Assembly: GCA_024695545.1 (NCBI GenBank)
Contig: JAILHZ010000152.1
Location: forward strand, 1 to 58,072
Source of the DNA: Clostridiales bacterium
GTDB lineage: Bacteria; Bacillota_A; Clostridia; Saccharofermentanales; Saccharofermentanaceae
DNA length: 58,072 nt
Reading direction: 5' to 3'
Shown: positions 37,101 through 44,497 of the stretch, in pieces
Numbering within the stretch: position 1 is the stretch's first letter
Layout: the number at the start of each line of letters is the position of its first letter
Notes under the pieces: model-generated
The model's database searches: none
Told to the model about the DNA's origin: nothing
What the model saw: only the letters and a program-made list of their open reading frames with translations
Position numbers and translations under genes: made by a program

Positions 37101-37332
37101 CGATCGCATTGGCCTCGGAAGTCGGAAGTCCGTTGGTATTATTGTAGATGACTGCGGCATACCCTCTGGATGCATCGACCAGGGAATCCGCATCAGAATC
37201 GGCAGCCTGCTGAACTGCCTGTTTTTCCGGTGCCGCTGCCCGAAAAGCACTCGTAACACTCACCCCCGCGAATCCGAAGATCATCGAGAGAAAAAGACAC
37301 ACTATCCTTGATTTTGTGTTATAAGTCTTCAT
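34183..37332 (-). CDS. Beta-propeller sensor with HD-GYP output (c-di-GMP phosphodiesterase)
   Basis: 1049 aa. Signal peptide or anchor at 1-30. Residues ~60-690 hold many two-component-regulator propeller repeats (NGLPTSEANAIAQTSEGFLWIGSYSGLVKYDG is split here as the first). A Y_Y_Y-like beta domain follows at ~695-780, a transmembrane helix at ~790-812, then HD-GYP: HSTRVAEY near 850, LLHDIGKVG near 882, HHERPDGHGYP near 939. All HD-GYP metal and GYP residues are present, so it should degrade c-di-GMP in the cytoplasm under control of an external signal. Propeller sensors usually feed histidine kinases. The ATG lacks a clear ribosome site; a -10-like TATATA about 22 bases upstream suggests a very short leader. 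Confidence 0.9.
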   Translation of the reverse strand: MKTYNTKSRIVCLFLSMIFGFAGVSVTSAFRAAAPEKQAVQQAADSDADSLVDASRGYAAVIYNNTNGLPTSEANAIAQTSEGFLWIGSYSGLVKYDGNNFERVNSAETGITSVISLMVDSKDRLWAGTNDNGVGVLNKDEWKLFNKDNGLPSQSIHAIVEDGNGLVYLATTEGIAVVRPDMSVSIPQEASLKTLYIRCLELGSDNLVYALTKEGEIFTMRDGEMVEYFHANDFGIPDTQHIHAILPDPDNAGKVYFATEGSELYYGELRGRLRKPYATLEPLAYVNSIHKYLDEVWVCTDNGIGRVINNGQGMVVLENLPMTTSIEGMTADYQNNLWFVSSQQGVMKIVPSRFSNLYEQYELSDDVVYSTLVSDGRLYIGTKTSGLIVMENQTILSEIPLEMAFTMSGNALPSTNLIKIFKNEKIRSIYKDSKGNIWFCSFSKYPLVCYNGRTAVGYSMAEGLPSDRVRAVYECADGSMAVACTGGVAILRDNAVTKIYDEKDGIENTEVLTAIQAANGDLLAGTDGDGIYVIADGKLRHINTVNSDLKSDIVMRIKKDKTREIYWIVTSNSIAYMTSDYEVVTIKNFPYSNNFDIYQNKYDEMWILSSNGIYVVQTEEMLANKEIVPFFYGRENGLSCYSTSNSYSELTEEGDLYICGSTGVVLTNIDEENKVETDARLTVPYLEVDGETVYPDENGNFTVKSGARKITVCAYCFNYSLVDPEVSCQLEGFDRSMKTVRRSELKPVDYTNLAGGEYVFKMKLLSEYGEVQKEFSVKIVKKEALKETGWFRALIVLGLVAFVIAVSTIIGNQRMKKLKEKEEEQTILIREIVEAFAKVIDMKDRYTNGHSTRVAEYTAMLARELGYDDETVEKYRNIALLHDIGKVGISSETLNKPGRLTDDEFKEIKSHSGKGYVVLKDISIMPELAIGARDHHERPDGHGYPKGLKGDEIPRVAQIIAVADTFDAMYSDRPYRKRMNFDKAISIIQEVSGTQLTADVVDAFMRLVEKGEFKAEDDNGGGTFEDITNIHKKQDKKFSEEKDQQKSGD

Positions 37333-37422
37333 AAAATAACTTTAACATCTTATATAGGATATGTGCAAAGCAGGTCAGTGAGTTTTCATTAAATATTTGC
37401 AATTAGTTCGGTCAATTTTTTG

Positions 37423-38577
37423 TTACTTTTGATTCTTGGCGGCATCGTAGCGTTCCTCGACCTCCGCCCAGTACTCACTCATATCGGGATCATCGTGGTG
37501 GTTCTTGAGTCCGTACTTCTCAACCAGGATCTTTCCCAGATAGGAGGAGCACTTCTCCGCGCCTGTCACATTCATATGCAATCCCGCATCATAGGTGTCG
37601 AGGCTGTAGTCGATACCGATCTCGGATTCGGCGATCTTCAGCATGTTGATATACTCGATGCCGTGTTCTTCGGCATACTTCTCCATATTCGCATCCCACT
37701 CGTCATACCAGTGCGGATAAAGGGACGGTGACTTGATCAGGACAAGCCTGATGCCCTTCTCCTTGCACAGTTCCGTCATTTTGTCCAGGTACTTCATCGC
37801 CTTATCGCCGAAGTTCGTATCGGCCAGCGGGCGCGGCGGCGGGAAATCTCCGGCCGGCATGATCTCTGTTCTCAGATAGTATCCGTTAAAGGACACAAGG
37901 TCCTTCTTGAACCAGTATTTGAAATCGTCGGAGGTCAGTTCGTTCCAACGGCTGTGATAGCGCAGGATCGGGAAGATATACTCGAGCATATTCTCGCCAT
38001 CGCACATCGATGCATTGATCGCATCCCACTTCGTCTTGCTCCAGCGCATGCCATCAAGTGCCATACGGTTATACGCCTCGTTCTGGGGCTCGTTATACAT
38101 CAGGGAAAGCACATTGAATACGACCACGTCCGGAGTCTCATAGCGGAGCGCATCCTCGAGCATGTAGTACGACTGCCACGCCAGCTGCTGCGCGCCGCCG
38201 CGGATAAAACTGTTGATGCCGTACTCTCTCCAGAGCTGAACCGTGGAGAAATTCTCATAGACCTCGCAGTCACCGACAAAAAGCACATCGTGGCTGCCGT
38301 ACGCCTTATAGTACTCCGCCGTCAGCGCGCCCTCGGTAACATCTCCCATATACTTGGGCCGGAGAAGCAGGTCCGCCAGATGAATGACCACGCACGTAAG
38401 CACGATCAGCGCGATCACAAGTGCCACACGGAATAACTTACGGTGGTTCTTCGGTTTATCCTTGGCCGCAGAGGACTCCGCCGCATTCTCCGCAACCGGA
38501 GCGTCGGCAAGTGCTTTTGCCTCGGAATCCGACGATTCCTGTGTCTTTTCGATTTTCTGCTCGATTTCTTCGGACAT
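37423..38577 (-). CDS. Membrane-anchored SGNH-like protein (DltD-like O-acyltransfer partner)
   Basis: 384 aa from the ATG at 38577 (AAGGAG seven bases upstream). A charged cytoplasmic N-terminus of ~45 residues precedes one transmembrane helix (VALVIALIVLTCVVIHLADL), so the rest is extracellular. The SGNH-like blocks are VLFVGDCEVYENFS, where the usual GDS/GSS serine position is Cys, GGAQQLAWQSYY and the C-terminal DAGLHMNVTGAEK with the catalytic-type His. Such proteins in Clostridia accompany MBOAT acyltransferases. The MBOAT, carrier protein and ligase are 4-11 kb away. Serine replacement could mean a Cys nucleophile or a non-enzymatic role. Confidence 0.75.
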   Translation of the reverse strand: MSEEIEQKIEKTQESSDSEAKALADAPVAENAAESSAAKDKPKNHRKLFRVALVIALIVLTCVVIHLADLLLRPKYMGDVTEGALTAEYYKAYGSHDVLFVGDCEVYENFSTVQLWREYGINSFIRGGAQQLAWQSYYMLEDALRYETPDVVVFNVLSLMYNEPQNEAYNRMALDGMRWSKTKWDAINASMCDGENMLEYIFPILRYHSRWNELTSDDFKYWFKKDLVSFNGYYLRTEIMPAGDFPPPRPLADTNFGDKAMKYLDKMTELCKEKGIRLVLIKSPSLYPHWYDEWDANMEKYAEEHGIEYINMLKIAESEIGIDYSLDTYDAGLHMNVTGAEKCSSYLGKILVEKYGLKNHHDDPDMSEYWAEVEERYDAAKNQK

Positions 38578-38711
38578 ACTCTCTCCTTCAGTTCTTCGTA
38601 AACAGGAGTATTTTAGCACAAGGCGGGGTATTTGTGTTAGAATGTCTTTCCGATAGGCGTGCCCTCGCGATATGATCCGGGCCGGCGCGCAAACACCTTG
38701 GGGAGGGTATT

Positions 38712-39464
38712 ATGCAGTATCTGCTTTATGTTTTATATGTCATTCTGGCGATCGTCGGCATCAAGGTCGCCGGCATCCTGATCCTGTTCCTGACGACATT
38801 CATCTCGTCACAGTTCATCAGCACAAAGAAAGAGTATAACACCGACTCGAAGTTTTACCGTTTCCTGCTCGTTCACACGACGGCGGTCGGCATGCGCATC
38901 ATGCGCGTCAAGTATGACCTTCAGGACTTTGACAAGATCCCCGAGGGCAAGCAGATGCTCTTTGTCTGCAACCACAGATCGAATTTCGACCCGCTCCTTG
39001 GCTGGAAGGTCCTTGCCAAGCACTATCCGTCCTTCATCTCGAAGGAAGAGAACTTCCATGTTCCGTTCTACGGCCGCATCATCCGCCGCTGCTGCATGAT
39101 GGCGATCGACCGCGAGAATCCAAGAAATGCCATGATGACCATCGACCGCGCCAGCAGGCTCTTAAAGGCCGATGAGGTCTCTATCTTCGTTTATCCGGAA
39201 GGAACCAGAAGCAAGAAATGCACACTTCTTCCCTTCCATAACGGAGTCTTCAAGATCGCCCAGAAGGCCAATGTCCCTGTCGTGGTCATGACGATCCAGG
39301 GCTCCGAGAAGATCAGTAAGAACTACCCGTGGAAAAGCACTAAGGTCCGCATGAAGGTCGTGGAAGTTTTGGACGCCGAGCATGTCAAGTCCAGTAAGAC
39401 ATCCGACATCTCCGACGAGGCAAGAGCCATCATCGCAAAGGATCTCGAAGAGAATCCGCAATAA
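38712..39464 (+). CDS. plsC: 1-acyl-sn-glycerol-3-phosphate acyltransferase
   Basis: 250 aa. An N-terminal membrane helix is followed by the acyltransferase motifs NHRSNFDP (the H-x4-D catalytic block, near 92) and YPEGTRSKKCTLLPFHNG (block III, near 165), then VPVVVMTIQGS. It converts lysophosphatidate to phosphatidate at the inner membrane face. GGGAGGG precedes the ATG. It is divergent from the SGNH-like gene with 134 bases between the starts. A word copy at 39333 encodes WKST, a different phase from the KAL copies. Confidence 0.9.
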   Translation: MQYLLYVLYVILAIVGIKVAGILILFLTTFISSQFISTKKEYNTDSKFYRFLLVHTTAVGMRIMRVKYDLQDFDKIPEGKQMLFVCNHRSNFDPLLGWKVLAKHYPSFISKEENFHVPFYGRIIRRCCMMAIDRENPRNAMMTIDRASRLLKADEVSIFVYPEGTRSKKCTLLPFHNGVFKIAQKANVPVVVMTIQGSEKISKNYPWKSTKVRMKVVEVLDAEHVKSSKTSDISDEARAIIAKDLEENPQ

Positions 39465-39470
39465 ACAACC

Positions 39471-39535
39471 GCAAAAGAATGCTCGTCGCTGGTCCTCGGG
39501 CTGCGCCCTGCGGAATCGCTCCCCGCATTTTTTGC
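39471..39535 (+). terminator. plsC terminator with conserved interior (copy 3 of 4)
   Basis: Outer arms GCAAAAGAATGC and GCATTTTTTGC, unrelated to those of copies 1-2, enclose CGTCGCTGGTCCTCG, a GGGC/GCCC hairpin and CTGCGGAATCGCTCC. It begins seven bases after the stop, in the same orientation relative to the gene as the other copies. Confidence 0.8.
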
Positions 39536-39594
39536 AGCGCCTGATATCTGATACCACAGCGACTTAGTTGTATCTATAAATGCTTTTCAATACG

Positions 39595-39622
39595 TTTAAT
39601 CCCGCTCCTCCTATGCTACAAT
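39595..39622 (+). promoter_or_regulatory. Promoter of the TIM44-like gene
   Basis: TTTAAT, a 16-base spacer and TACAAT, with TGC directly before the -10 (extended -10). Confidence 0.55.
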
Positions 39623-39657
39623 GACAGTGGAATTTCCTTTTCAAGGAGGGTATGGGT

Positions 39658-40980
39658 ATGAGCACTTTTATGGAGCGTGTTTCCGATAAGATGAAAGAAA
39701 TCCAGGAGATGGCAAATCCGAAGGAGAAGCCGGAGGATCGTCTTCGCGATTCTTTCATGAATGAGATCACCCGATTCTATGAGGACGGCACCGAGCCGGA
39801 GCATGCCTCTGACGACATGCGCTACTTCCTGCACGAGCACGAGAAGCGCCTCGCGGAGAAGGGTGTCAAGATCCAGCGCCGCTACACACCGGCCAAGGAT
39901 CCGGCCAAGGGCACACGCTCGAAGATCAAGCCGCCGTATACCGCGAGCCTGTCTTTTATCGAGTGTTACTCTTCTTCCCAGTACACCAATGCTTCCACGC
40001 AGAAGATCATGAAAAAGCACAAGAAGAGCTCGAGTATCTTCTATACGAATATCCTCGACCGTGCGGATGCGCAGAATGCGGAATATGAGTGCCCGAACTG
40101 CGGACATCACGATACGCTGGCCGTGTTCTCCAACGGATGCCCGATGTGCGGCACGAGGTTCCAGATGAAGCAGCTCTTCCCGTGCGTCAGCAACTACTAT
40201 CTTCTGTCTCAGATCGTAGACAGGAAGTCCGTAAACTGGCTGATCCCAACCGTAACTACTCTTGCCGTCCTTGGCGGCATCGGTACTGCTATCGGTGTCA
40301 CGATTCACTACTGGCCTCAGTGTGATCCCTCATATATGTCGCTGCTCTTCGGTGCCGGTGCAGGTCTTCTGACAGGATTCATAGGATTCATCACGCTTTA
40401 CCTTCTCTTCAGCATTTTCTTTGCATTCTTCCTAATGACAAGGCTCACCACGAAAGCCATCTCCACCGCAGATGTAGCCTCCGCTGCAATGACGAAAGGC
40501 TCGCTTGCCAAGGCGATGACCAGATACGACCCGGAGTTCTCCTACGATCTTTTCGAGGGAAAAGTCATCTCCCTCTTCCGTGCCATTGCTTTTTCAGATG
40601 ACCGGACCAACATGAGTGTCTATCGCGGAGATCCGAATCTTCCGGAACTTGATACACTCATCGATATCGATTACAGAGGTGCGATGAAGTACCTGAACTC
40701 ACGCATTCAGGACGGTGACAACCTTGTCCTGCTCGTCCGCGTCTATCTTTACACGACCCACCTGATCAAAGGCAAGATCGTGAACAAGAAGGAAGACTAC
40801 AACATGACGCTGGTTAAGAAGCTCACCGCGAAAGAGAACTACGGTTTCTCCATTCACGCCGTAAACTGCAAGACCTGCGCCGCCAGCTTTGACGCGATGC
40901 ACATCCTGCAGTGCCCGACCTGCGGCACCCCGTACAAACTCGAAGAAGAAGACTGGGTCGTCTACGGATTGAAGAAATAA
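39658..40980 (+). CDS. Zinc-ribbon membrane protein with TIM44-like domain
   Basis: 440 aa from the second ATG at 39658, well spaced from GGAGGG (the first ATG, 39652, is only a few bases from it). Residues 1-140 are charged and helical; a zinc ribbon CPNCGHHDTLAVFSNGCPMCG lies near 145-165; two transmembrane helices at ~200-225 and ~232-265; then a TIM44-like domain beginning MTRYDPEFSYDLFEGKVISLFRAI with a C-terminal CxxC...CxxC ribbon (CKTCAASF...LQCPTCG). The combination is common in Clostridia and thought to be membrane-associated with a cytoplasmic TIM44-like fold. Its client is unknown. Single gene between two copies of the special terminator. Confidence 0.82.
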   Translation: MSTFMERVSDKMKEIQEMANPKEKPEDRLRDSFMNEITRFYEDGTEPEHASDDMRYFLHEHEKRLAEKGVKIQRRYTPAKDPAKGTRSKIKPPYTASLSFIECYSSSQYTNASTQKIMKKHKKSSSIFYTNILDRADAQNAEYECPNCGHHDTLAVFSNGCPMCGTRFQMKQLFPCVSNYYLLSQIVDRKSVNWLIPTVTTLAVLGGIGTAIGVTIHYWPQCDPSYMSLLFGAGAGLLTGFIGFITLYLLFSIFFAFFLMTRLTTKAISTADVASAAMTKGSLAKAMTRYDPEFSYDLFEGKVISLFRAIAFSDDRTNMSVYRGDPNLPELDTLIDIDYRGAMKYLNSRIQDGDNLVLLVRVYLYTTHLIKGKIVNKKEDYNMTLVKKLTAKENYGFSIHAVNCKTCAASFDAMHILQCPTCGTPYKLEEEDWVVYGLKK

Positions 40981-40983
40981 GCA

Positions 40984-41058
40984 AACGCCAAAGAAATATC
41001 GTCGCTGGTCCTCGACGCTTCGCGCCTGCGGAATCGCTCCTCACATTTCTTTGGCGTT
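40984..41058 (+). terminator. Terminator with conserved interior (copy 4 of 4)
   Basis: Outer arms AACGCCAAAGAAAT and ATTTCTTTGGCGTT are perfectly paired (14 bp) and differ from the other copies. The interior is CGTCGCTGGTCCTCG, a small GACGC/GCGCC-type hairpin and CTGCGGAATCGCTCC. It starts three bases after the stop. Confidence 0.8.
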
Positions 41059-41090
41059 TTTGCGTTCTTTTAGTCAAATTCGCCCGACGG

Positions 41091-41120
41091 TTGAATTTTA
41101 CCTCCGTTTTCAACGATAAT
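41091..41120 (+). promoter_or_regulatory. Promoter of the HTH-PurM gene, with leader inverted repeat
   Basis: TTGAAT, an 18-base spacer and GATAAT. The leader then holds TGCTTTAT and ATAAAGCA (about 41139-41170) as an inverted repeat that could be an operator for the gene's own helix-turn-helix. Confidence 0.5.
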
Positions 41121-41185
41121 GTTATTGTGAAACGGGTGCTTTATCCTGCATACTGAAGGCAATAAAGCAAACGGAGGATCGCACT

Positions 41186-42568
41186 ATGATTGACAGCAGC
41201 AAGGTTGGCAACTTTATAAACGAGAAGCGCCGCGAGCTCGGACTCACCCAGGGACAGCTCGCCGAGCGGTTGAATGTATCTTTCCAGACGATCTCCAAGT
41301 GGGAGAACGGCAAAGCGTATCCGAACATCGAGATGCTCCCGGATCTGGCAAGAACTTTGGAAGTCTCCGTGGATGAACTTCTTTCCGGCGCAGAGAAGGA
41401 TCAGGATGGTCTTTCCTACAGCAAAGCCGGTATCGACATTGCCTACACGGATTCGATCAAGAGCGAGATGAAAAAGCACCTCGAGACCAAAGACAAAAGA
41501 GTCCTCAATGGCCTCGGTCCTTTTGCGTCCCTTTACGATATCAAGTTCCCGGAGATCAAGGAGCCCGTCCTTGTCCTTAAGTCCGAGGAGCCGGGATCCA
41601 AGCAGAAGCTTGCAATGGAGTACGGCTACACCGAGTCCATCTGTCATGACATGATCAATCACCTCGTCAACGATATTGTTGTCATGGGTGCCACTCCCCT
41701 CGCCGTTCTCGATACCATCGTCTGCGGCAAGGCAGAGAAAGCCACGATCAGTGCGCTCGTTAAGGGCGTGTCCGATGCCTGCCGCGAGAATGAGTGCTCA
41801 CTCGTCGGCGGTGAAACTTCCATCCAGCCGTCTGTTGTAGATGCCGGCGTATATGTTCTCACATCGAGTATCGCAGGTATCTGTGAAAGAAAGAAGGTCA
41901 TCGACGGATCCGCGATCCGGGAAGGCGATGCTGTACTCGCACTTGCGTCTAACGGACTTCACACAAATGGTTATTCCCTGGTACGTATGCTCCTCGATAA
42001 GATGCCTCAGATCAAGCTCGAGAAGATCAACGGCAACACGTTTATTGAAGAGATCATGAAGCCCCACACTCCGTACTACCCTGCACTCAAAGGATTGTTC
42101 GGCAAGGACAAGATCTCCGGCATGGCGCATATCACCGGCGGCGGAATCGCCGGCAACCTGTGCCGCGTGATCCCGGACGGTCTGACTGCGCAGATCGACA
42201 GAAGCAGGATCCGGATCCTTCCGGTATTCCGTTTCATCAAGGAAAAAGGAAATGTATCGGATACGGAAATGCTCACCACTTTCAACATGGGTGTCGGAAT
42301 GACGATCGTAGTTCCGCAGAAAGAAAAGGCTCAGGTGATCAAGCATCTCAGCAAGTACCATGACTGCTATGAGATCGGCACGATCTCGCGCGACGATAAG
42401 AACAGAAAAGGACCGGAAAAAGTGCTTTTCGAAAAACGCCTGAAATGGGTGAGAAGAAGTACAGGTTCGCTACAGGTTTTCATTGAAAACTGGAGGGAGC
42501 GTAGTATAATAGTCATAGAAGAGGTGTTACCGCAAGACGGTTACCTCAATGGTATGTCAATAAAATGA
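41186..42568 (+). CDS. XRE helix-turn-helix fused to PurM-like (AIR synthetase) domain
   Basis: 460 aa. Residues 1-65 are a standard XRE DNA-binding domain (INEKRRELGLTQGQLAERL, then SFQTISKWENGKAYPNIEML). Residues ~75-420 follow the PurM/AIR-synthetase fold: YSKAGIDIAYTDSIKSEM, RVLNGLGPFASLY, HLVNDIVVMGATPLAVLD, LVGGETSIQPS, NGLHTNGYSLVRMLL, GMAHITGGGIAGNLCRV, TFNMGVGMTIVV. The canonical DGVGTK nucleotide loop is replaced by EEPGSKQK. It may be an enzyme or a purine-responsive regulator. The last ~40 residues after KRLKW do not look like PurM and overlap the promoter and antisense RNA of the toxin locus, so the reading frame has probably been extended. Confidence 0.85.
   Translation: MIDSSKVGNFINEKRRELGLTQGQLAERLNVSFQTISKWENGKAYPNIEMLPDLARTLEVSVDELLSGAEKDQDGLSYSKAGIDIAYTDSIKSEMKKHLETKDKRVLNGLGPFASLYDIKFPEIKEPVLVLKSEEPGSKQKLAMEYGYTESICHDMINHLVNDIVVMGATPLAVLDTIVCGKAEKATISALVKGVSDACRENECSLVGGETSIQPSVVDAGVYVLTSSIAGICERKKVIDGSAIREGDAVLALASNGLHTNGYSLVRMLLDKMPQIKLEKINGNTFIEEIMKPHTPYYPALKGLFGKDKISGMAHITGGGIAGNLCRVIPDGLTAQIDRSRIRILPVFRFIKEKGNVSDTEMLTTFNMGVGMTIVVPQKEKAQVIKHLSKYHDCYEIGTISRDDKNRKGPEKVLFEKRLKWVRRSTGSLQVFIENWRERSIIVIEEVLPQDGYLNGMSIK
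42483..42510 (+). promoter_or_regulatory. Promoter of the antisense RNA (type I antitoxin)
   Basis: TTGAAA, a 16-base spacer and TATAAT, a near-consensus promoter inside the 3' end of the HTH-PurM reading frame. Start predicted near 42517. Confidence 0.75.
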
Positions 42569-42602
42569 CCGTCACTGTGGTATGGGGACGGTCATTTCTT
42601 TA
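42517..42602 (+). ncRNA. Predicted antisense antitoxin RNA
   Basis: About 85 bases. It opens with a hairpin (GAGGT...ACCG, CGGT...ACCTC; 42521-42547) and ends at the shared terminator with T-rich 3' end. It is transcribed toward the toxin gene and is complementary to the last codons and 3' end of the toxin mRNA. The organisation is that of the Fst/RNAII and TxpA/RatA type I systems. Ends are inferred from promoter and hairpin positions. Confidence 0.7.
42563..42597. terminator. Shared bidirectional terminator of the type I toxin locus
   Basis: AAATGACCGTC (42563-42573) and GACGGTCATTT (42587-42597) pair over 11 bp with a 13-base loop; T tracts follow on both strands. The toxin stop codon lies inside the right arm. 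Confidence 0.85.
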
Positions 42603-42675
42603 TGTACTCAATAAGAAGGCTTACTACAATAGCTGTTATGGTAAGAACCACAATAAGAATCTCATAGTCACTCAT
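42592..42675 (-). CDS. Holin-like type I toxin peptide, 27 aa
   Basis: The minus strand from 42675 encodes MSDYEILIVVLTITAIVV followed by SLLIEYIKK and a stop: a short acidic N-terminus, one hydrophobic helix and a basic tail. This is the pattern of the putative holin-like toxins (TxpA/BsrG/Fst class) that damage the membrane when over-expressed. GGAGGTGGTGCTG lies directly before the ATG. A likely promoter is TTAGGT-17-TTATGT (42774-42746). The transcript would start with the same GAGGTGTTACC leader (42742-42732) as the antisense RNA and end in the shared terminator. Confidence 0.8.
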   Translation of the reverse strand: MSDYEILIVVLTITAIVVSLLIEYIKK

Positions 42676-42808
42676 CAGCACCACCTCCTCTCTCCGCGAG
42701 GGCGAGATAGAGGAAACCGTCTGTCCGTTAGGGTAACACCTCAGAACATAATTTTACCAAGCCTACTGACCTAATATTGGTGCGATTCCTGTGCTTCAAG
42801 TATGCAAA

Positions 42809-44434
42809 TCAGAACTGATTATAGATGAACTGTGACGCGTCGTATCCGAGGCCGTATGCACCGAAGACGATGATGATCAGAAGAAGTACCGAAAAGATCG
42901 CCCAGCGTCCGGCGAAGGGGATCTTCTTCTCCATCTTGTCGCGCACAGATCCGGATCTTCCGATCATGCTGACAACGAAAAGGATCACCGTACCAAGACC
43001 CAGGATGATGTAGTCCGCACGGTTGATGCCGAGATGCAGAAGCGTGCCGTTACCGAGGGTATTCCAGTTCCATGTCGTGAACATCGTACCGAACATCTTG
43101 AAAGTAAGCGGTACATCTCTGTAGCAGTCAAAGAGACGCAGCGCACTCATCAGAAGGATCGTACGGCCAACCTGGAAAGACTTATAAGTGACGCTTCCGT
43201 CGGTATTTACCTTCTTATGGAATTTCGCATAGAGCGGCTCGAGTTCCTGGGAGATCATGATGACTACGAAGTTGCCTAAACCCCAGACAATGAAGTTCCA
43301 GCTCGCTCCATGCCAGATACCTGTCGTGAACCATACGACGAAGGATGCCAAATATACCGGAAGTCTCTTTCCCATATGCTCGGGAAGATGTGTGCGGCTC
43401 CACTTACTGAGCTTGAGCATCGGACCGGATACGGAGATCGGATAGAAGATATAATCCGTGAACCACGTACCCATCGTGATGTGCCAGCGTCTCCAGTATT
43501 CTGCGATGTTCTTACTGAAGAACGGACGCTCGAAGTTCTCTTTGACCGGGATGCCGAGCATCTCCGCAATACCGATCGTGATATCGATACCGCCCGTAAA
43601 GTCGGCGTAGAGTTCAAGTGCGTAGAACATCATGACGAGGAAGACATACGCTCCCTTGAAGTTCTCCGGCGTCTCGATCATGGTGTTGACCGCAGGAAGA
43701 ATACGATCCGCAATCACAAGTTTCTTGAAATAACCCCAGATGACTCTCTGAAGGCCTCTTTCCAGTACACGGCCCTTAAACGAATGCGGGTTATACAGTT
43801 CTTTGGAAAGATCGCCGTAACGGCTGATCGGGCCCTGCACAAGCTGCGGGAAGAATCCTACGAACAGCGCGTATTTAAAGAAATTCTTCTGTGCTTCGTG
43901 ACGGTCACGGTAGACATCGATGACATAGCCGACCGCCTGGAATGTGTAGAAAGAAATACCCATCGGCAGTGCGATGGTCAGGAAGTTGATCCTTTTCGGC
44001 GCATGGAATGCCGCGAGGATACCATTAATGTTGTAGATTGTGAAGTTGGTATATTTTACGACCGCGAGGATCAGAAGTGCGAGCGTGATACCGATCGCCA
44101 TGATTCTGCGGCGGCGCTTCTTCTGTGCTTCCTTGAAGCGCTTTCTGGCTTCTTTTCCGACTTCCTCCGAGGACCCTTCACCGCTCTTTTCCAGTGCTTT
44201 CATCTCGGCAAAGCGGGTATCGGCGGCTTTCTTATTCTTCGAGATCAGAAGTCCCGCGACATACGTGATGACCGTGACTCCGAGGATATAAAAGAGGCAC
44301 GTCCATCCCGCAAAGTAATAGAAAACGTAAGACCCCAGCAGGAGCAGGGGCCACTTGGCCTTCTTCGGCAGCACATAGTAGAGCGATACCAGAAGGATTA
44401 CAAATCCGATGAATTCGTAGGAAGTAAAAAACAT
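42809..44434 (-). CDS. MBOAT-family O-acyltransferase (DltB/AlgI-like)
   Basis: 541 aa, about 11 transmembrane helices. The N-terminus MFFTSYEFIGFVILLVSLYYVLPKKAK is the usual AlgI/DltB opening. A cytoplasmic Lys/Arg-rich loop spans ~75-115. The MBOAT core has GFFPQLVQGPISRY near 200, LYADFTGGIDITIGIAEMLG near 270, ENFERPFFSKNIAEYWRRWHITMG near 300 and the catalytic His in TGIWHGASWNFIVWG near 385. It moves acyl groups from a carrier protein or CoA across the membrane to a wall polymer. It follows the carrier-protein gene by 63 bases. Confidence 0.9.
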   Translation of the reverse strand: MFFTSYEFIGFVILLVSLYYVLPKKAKWPLLLLGSYVFYYFAGWTCLFYILGVTVITYVAGLLISKNKKAADTRFAEMKALEKSGEGSSEEVGKEARKRFKEAQKKRRRRIMAIGITLALLILAVVKYTNFTIYNINGILAAFHAPKRINFLTIALPMGISFYTFQAVGYVIDVYRDRHEAQKNFFKYALFVGFFPQLVQGPISRYGDLSKELYNPHSFKGRVLERGLQRVIWGYFKKLVIADRILPAVNTMIETPENFKGAYVFLVMMFYALELYADFTGGIDITIGIAEMLGIPVKENFERPFFSKNIAEYWRRWHITMGTWFTDYIFYPISVSGPMLKLSKWSRTHLPEHMGKRLPVYLASFVVWFTTGIWHGASWNFIVWGLGNFVVIMISQELEPLYAKFHKKVNTDGSVTYKSFQVGRTILLMSALRLFDCYRDVPLTFKMFGTMFTTWNWNTLGNGTLLHLGINRADYIILGLGTVILFVVSMIGRSGSVRDKMEKKIPFAGRWAIFSVLLLIIIVFGAYGLGYDASQFIYNQF

Positions 44435-44497
44435 AGTTTATCCGTTGATCCGCGCCACGCTCTGACCGCATCAGTCAGATCCGGCGCCGGTCTTCTC

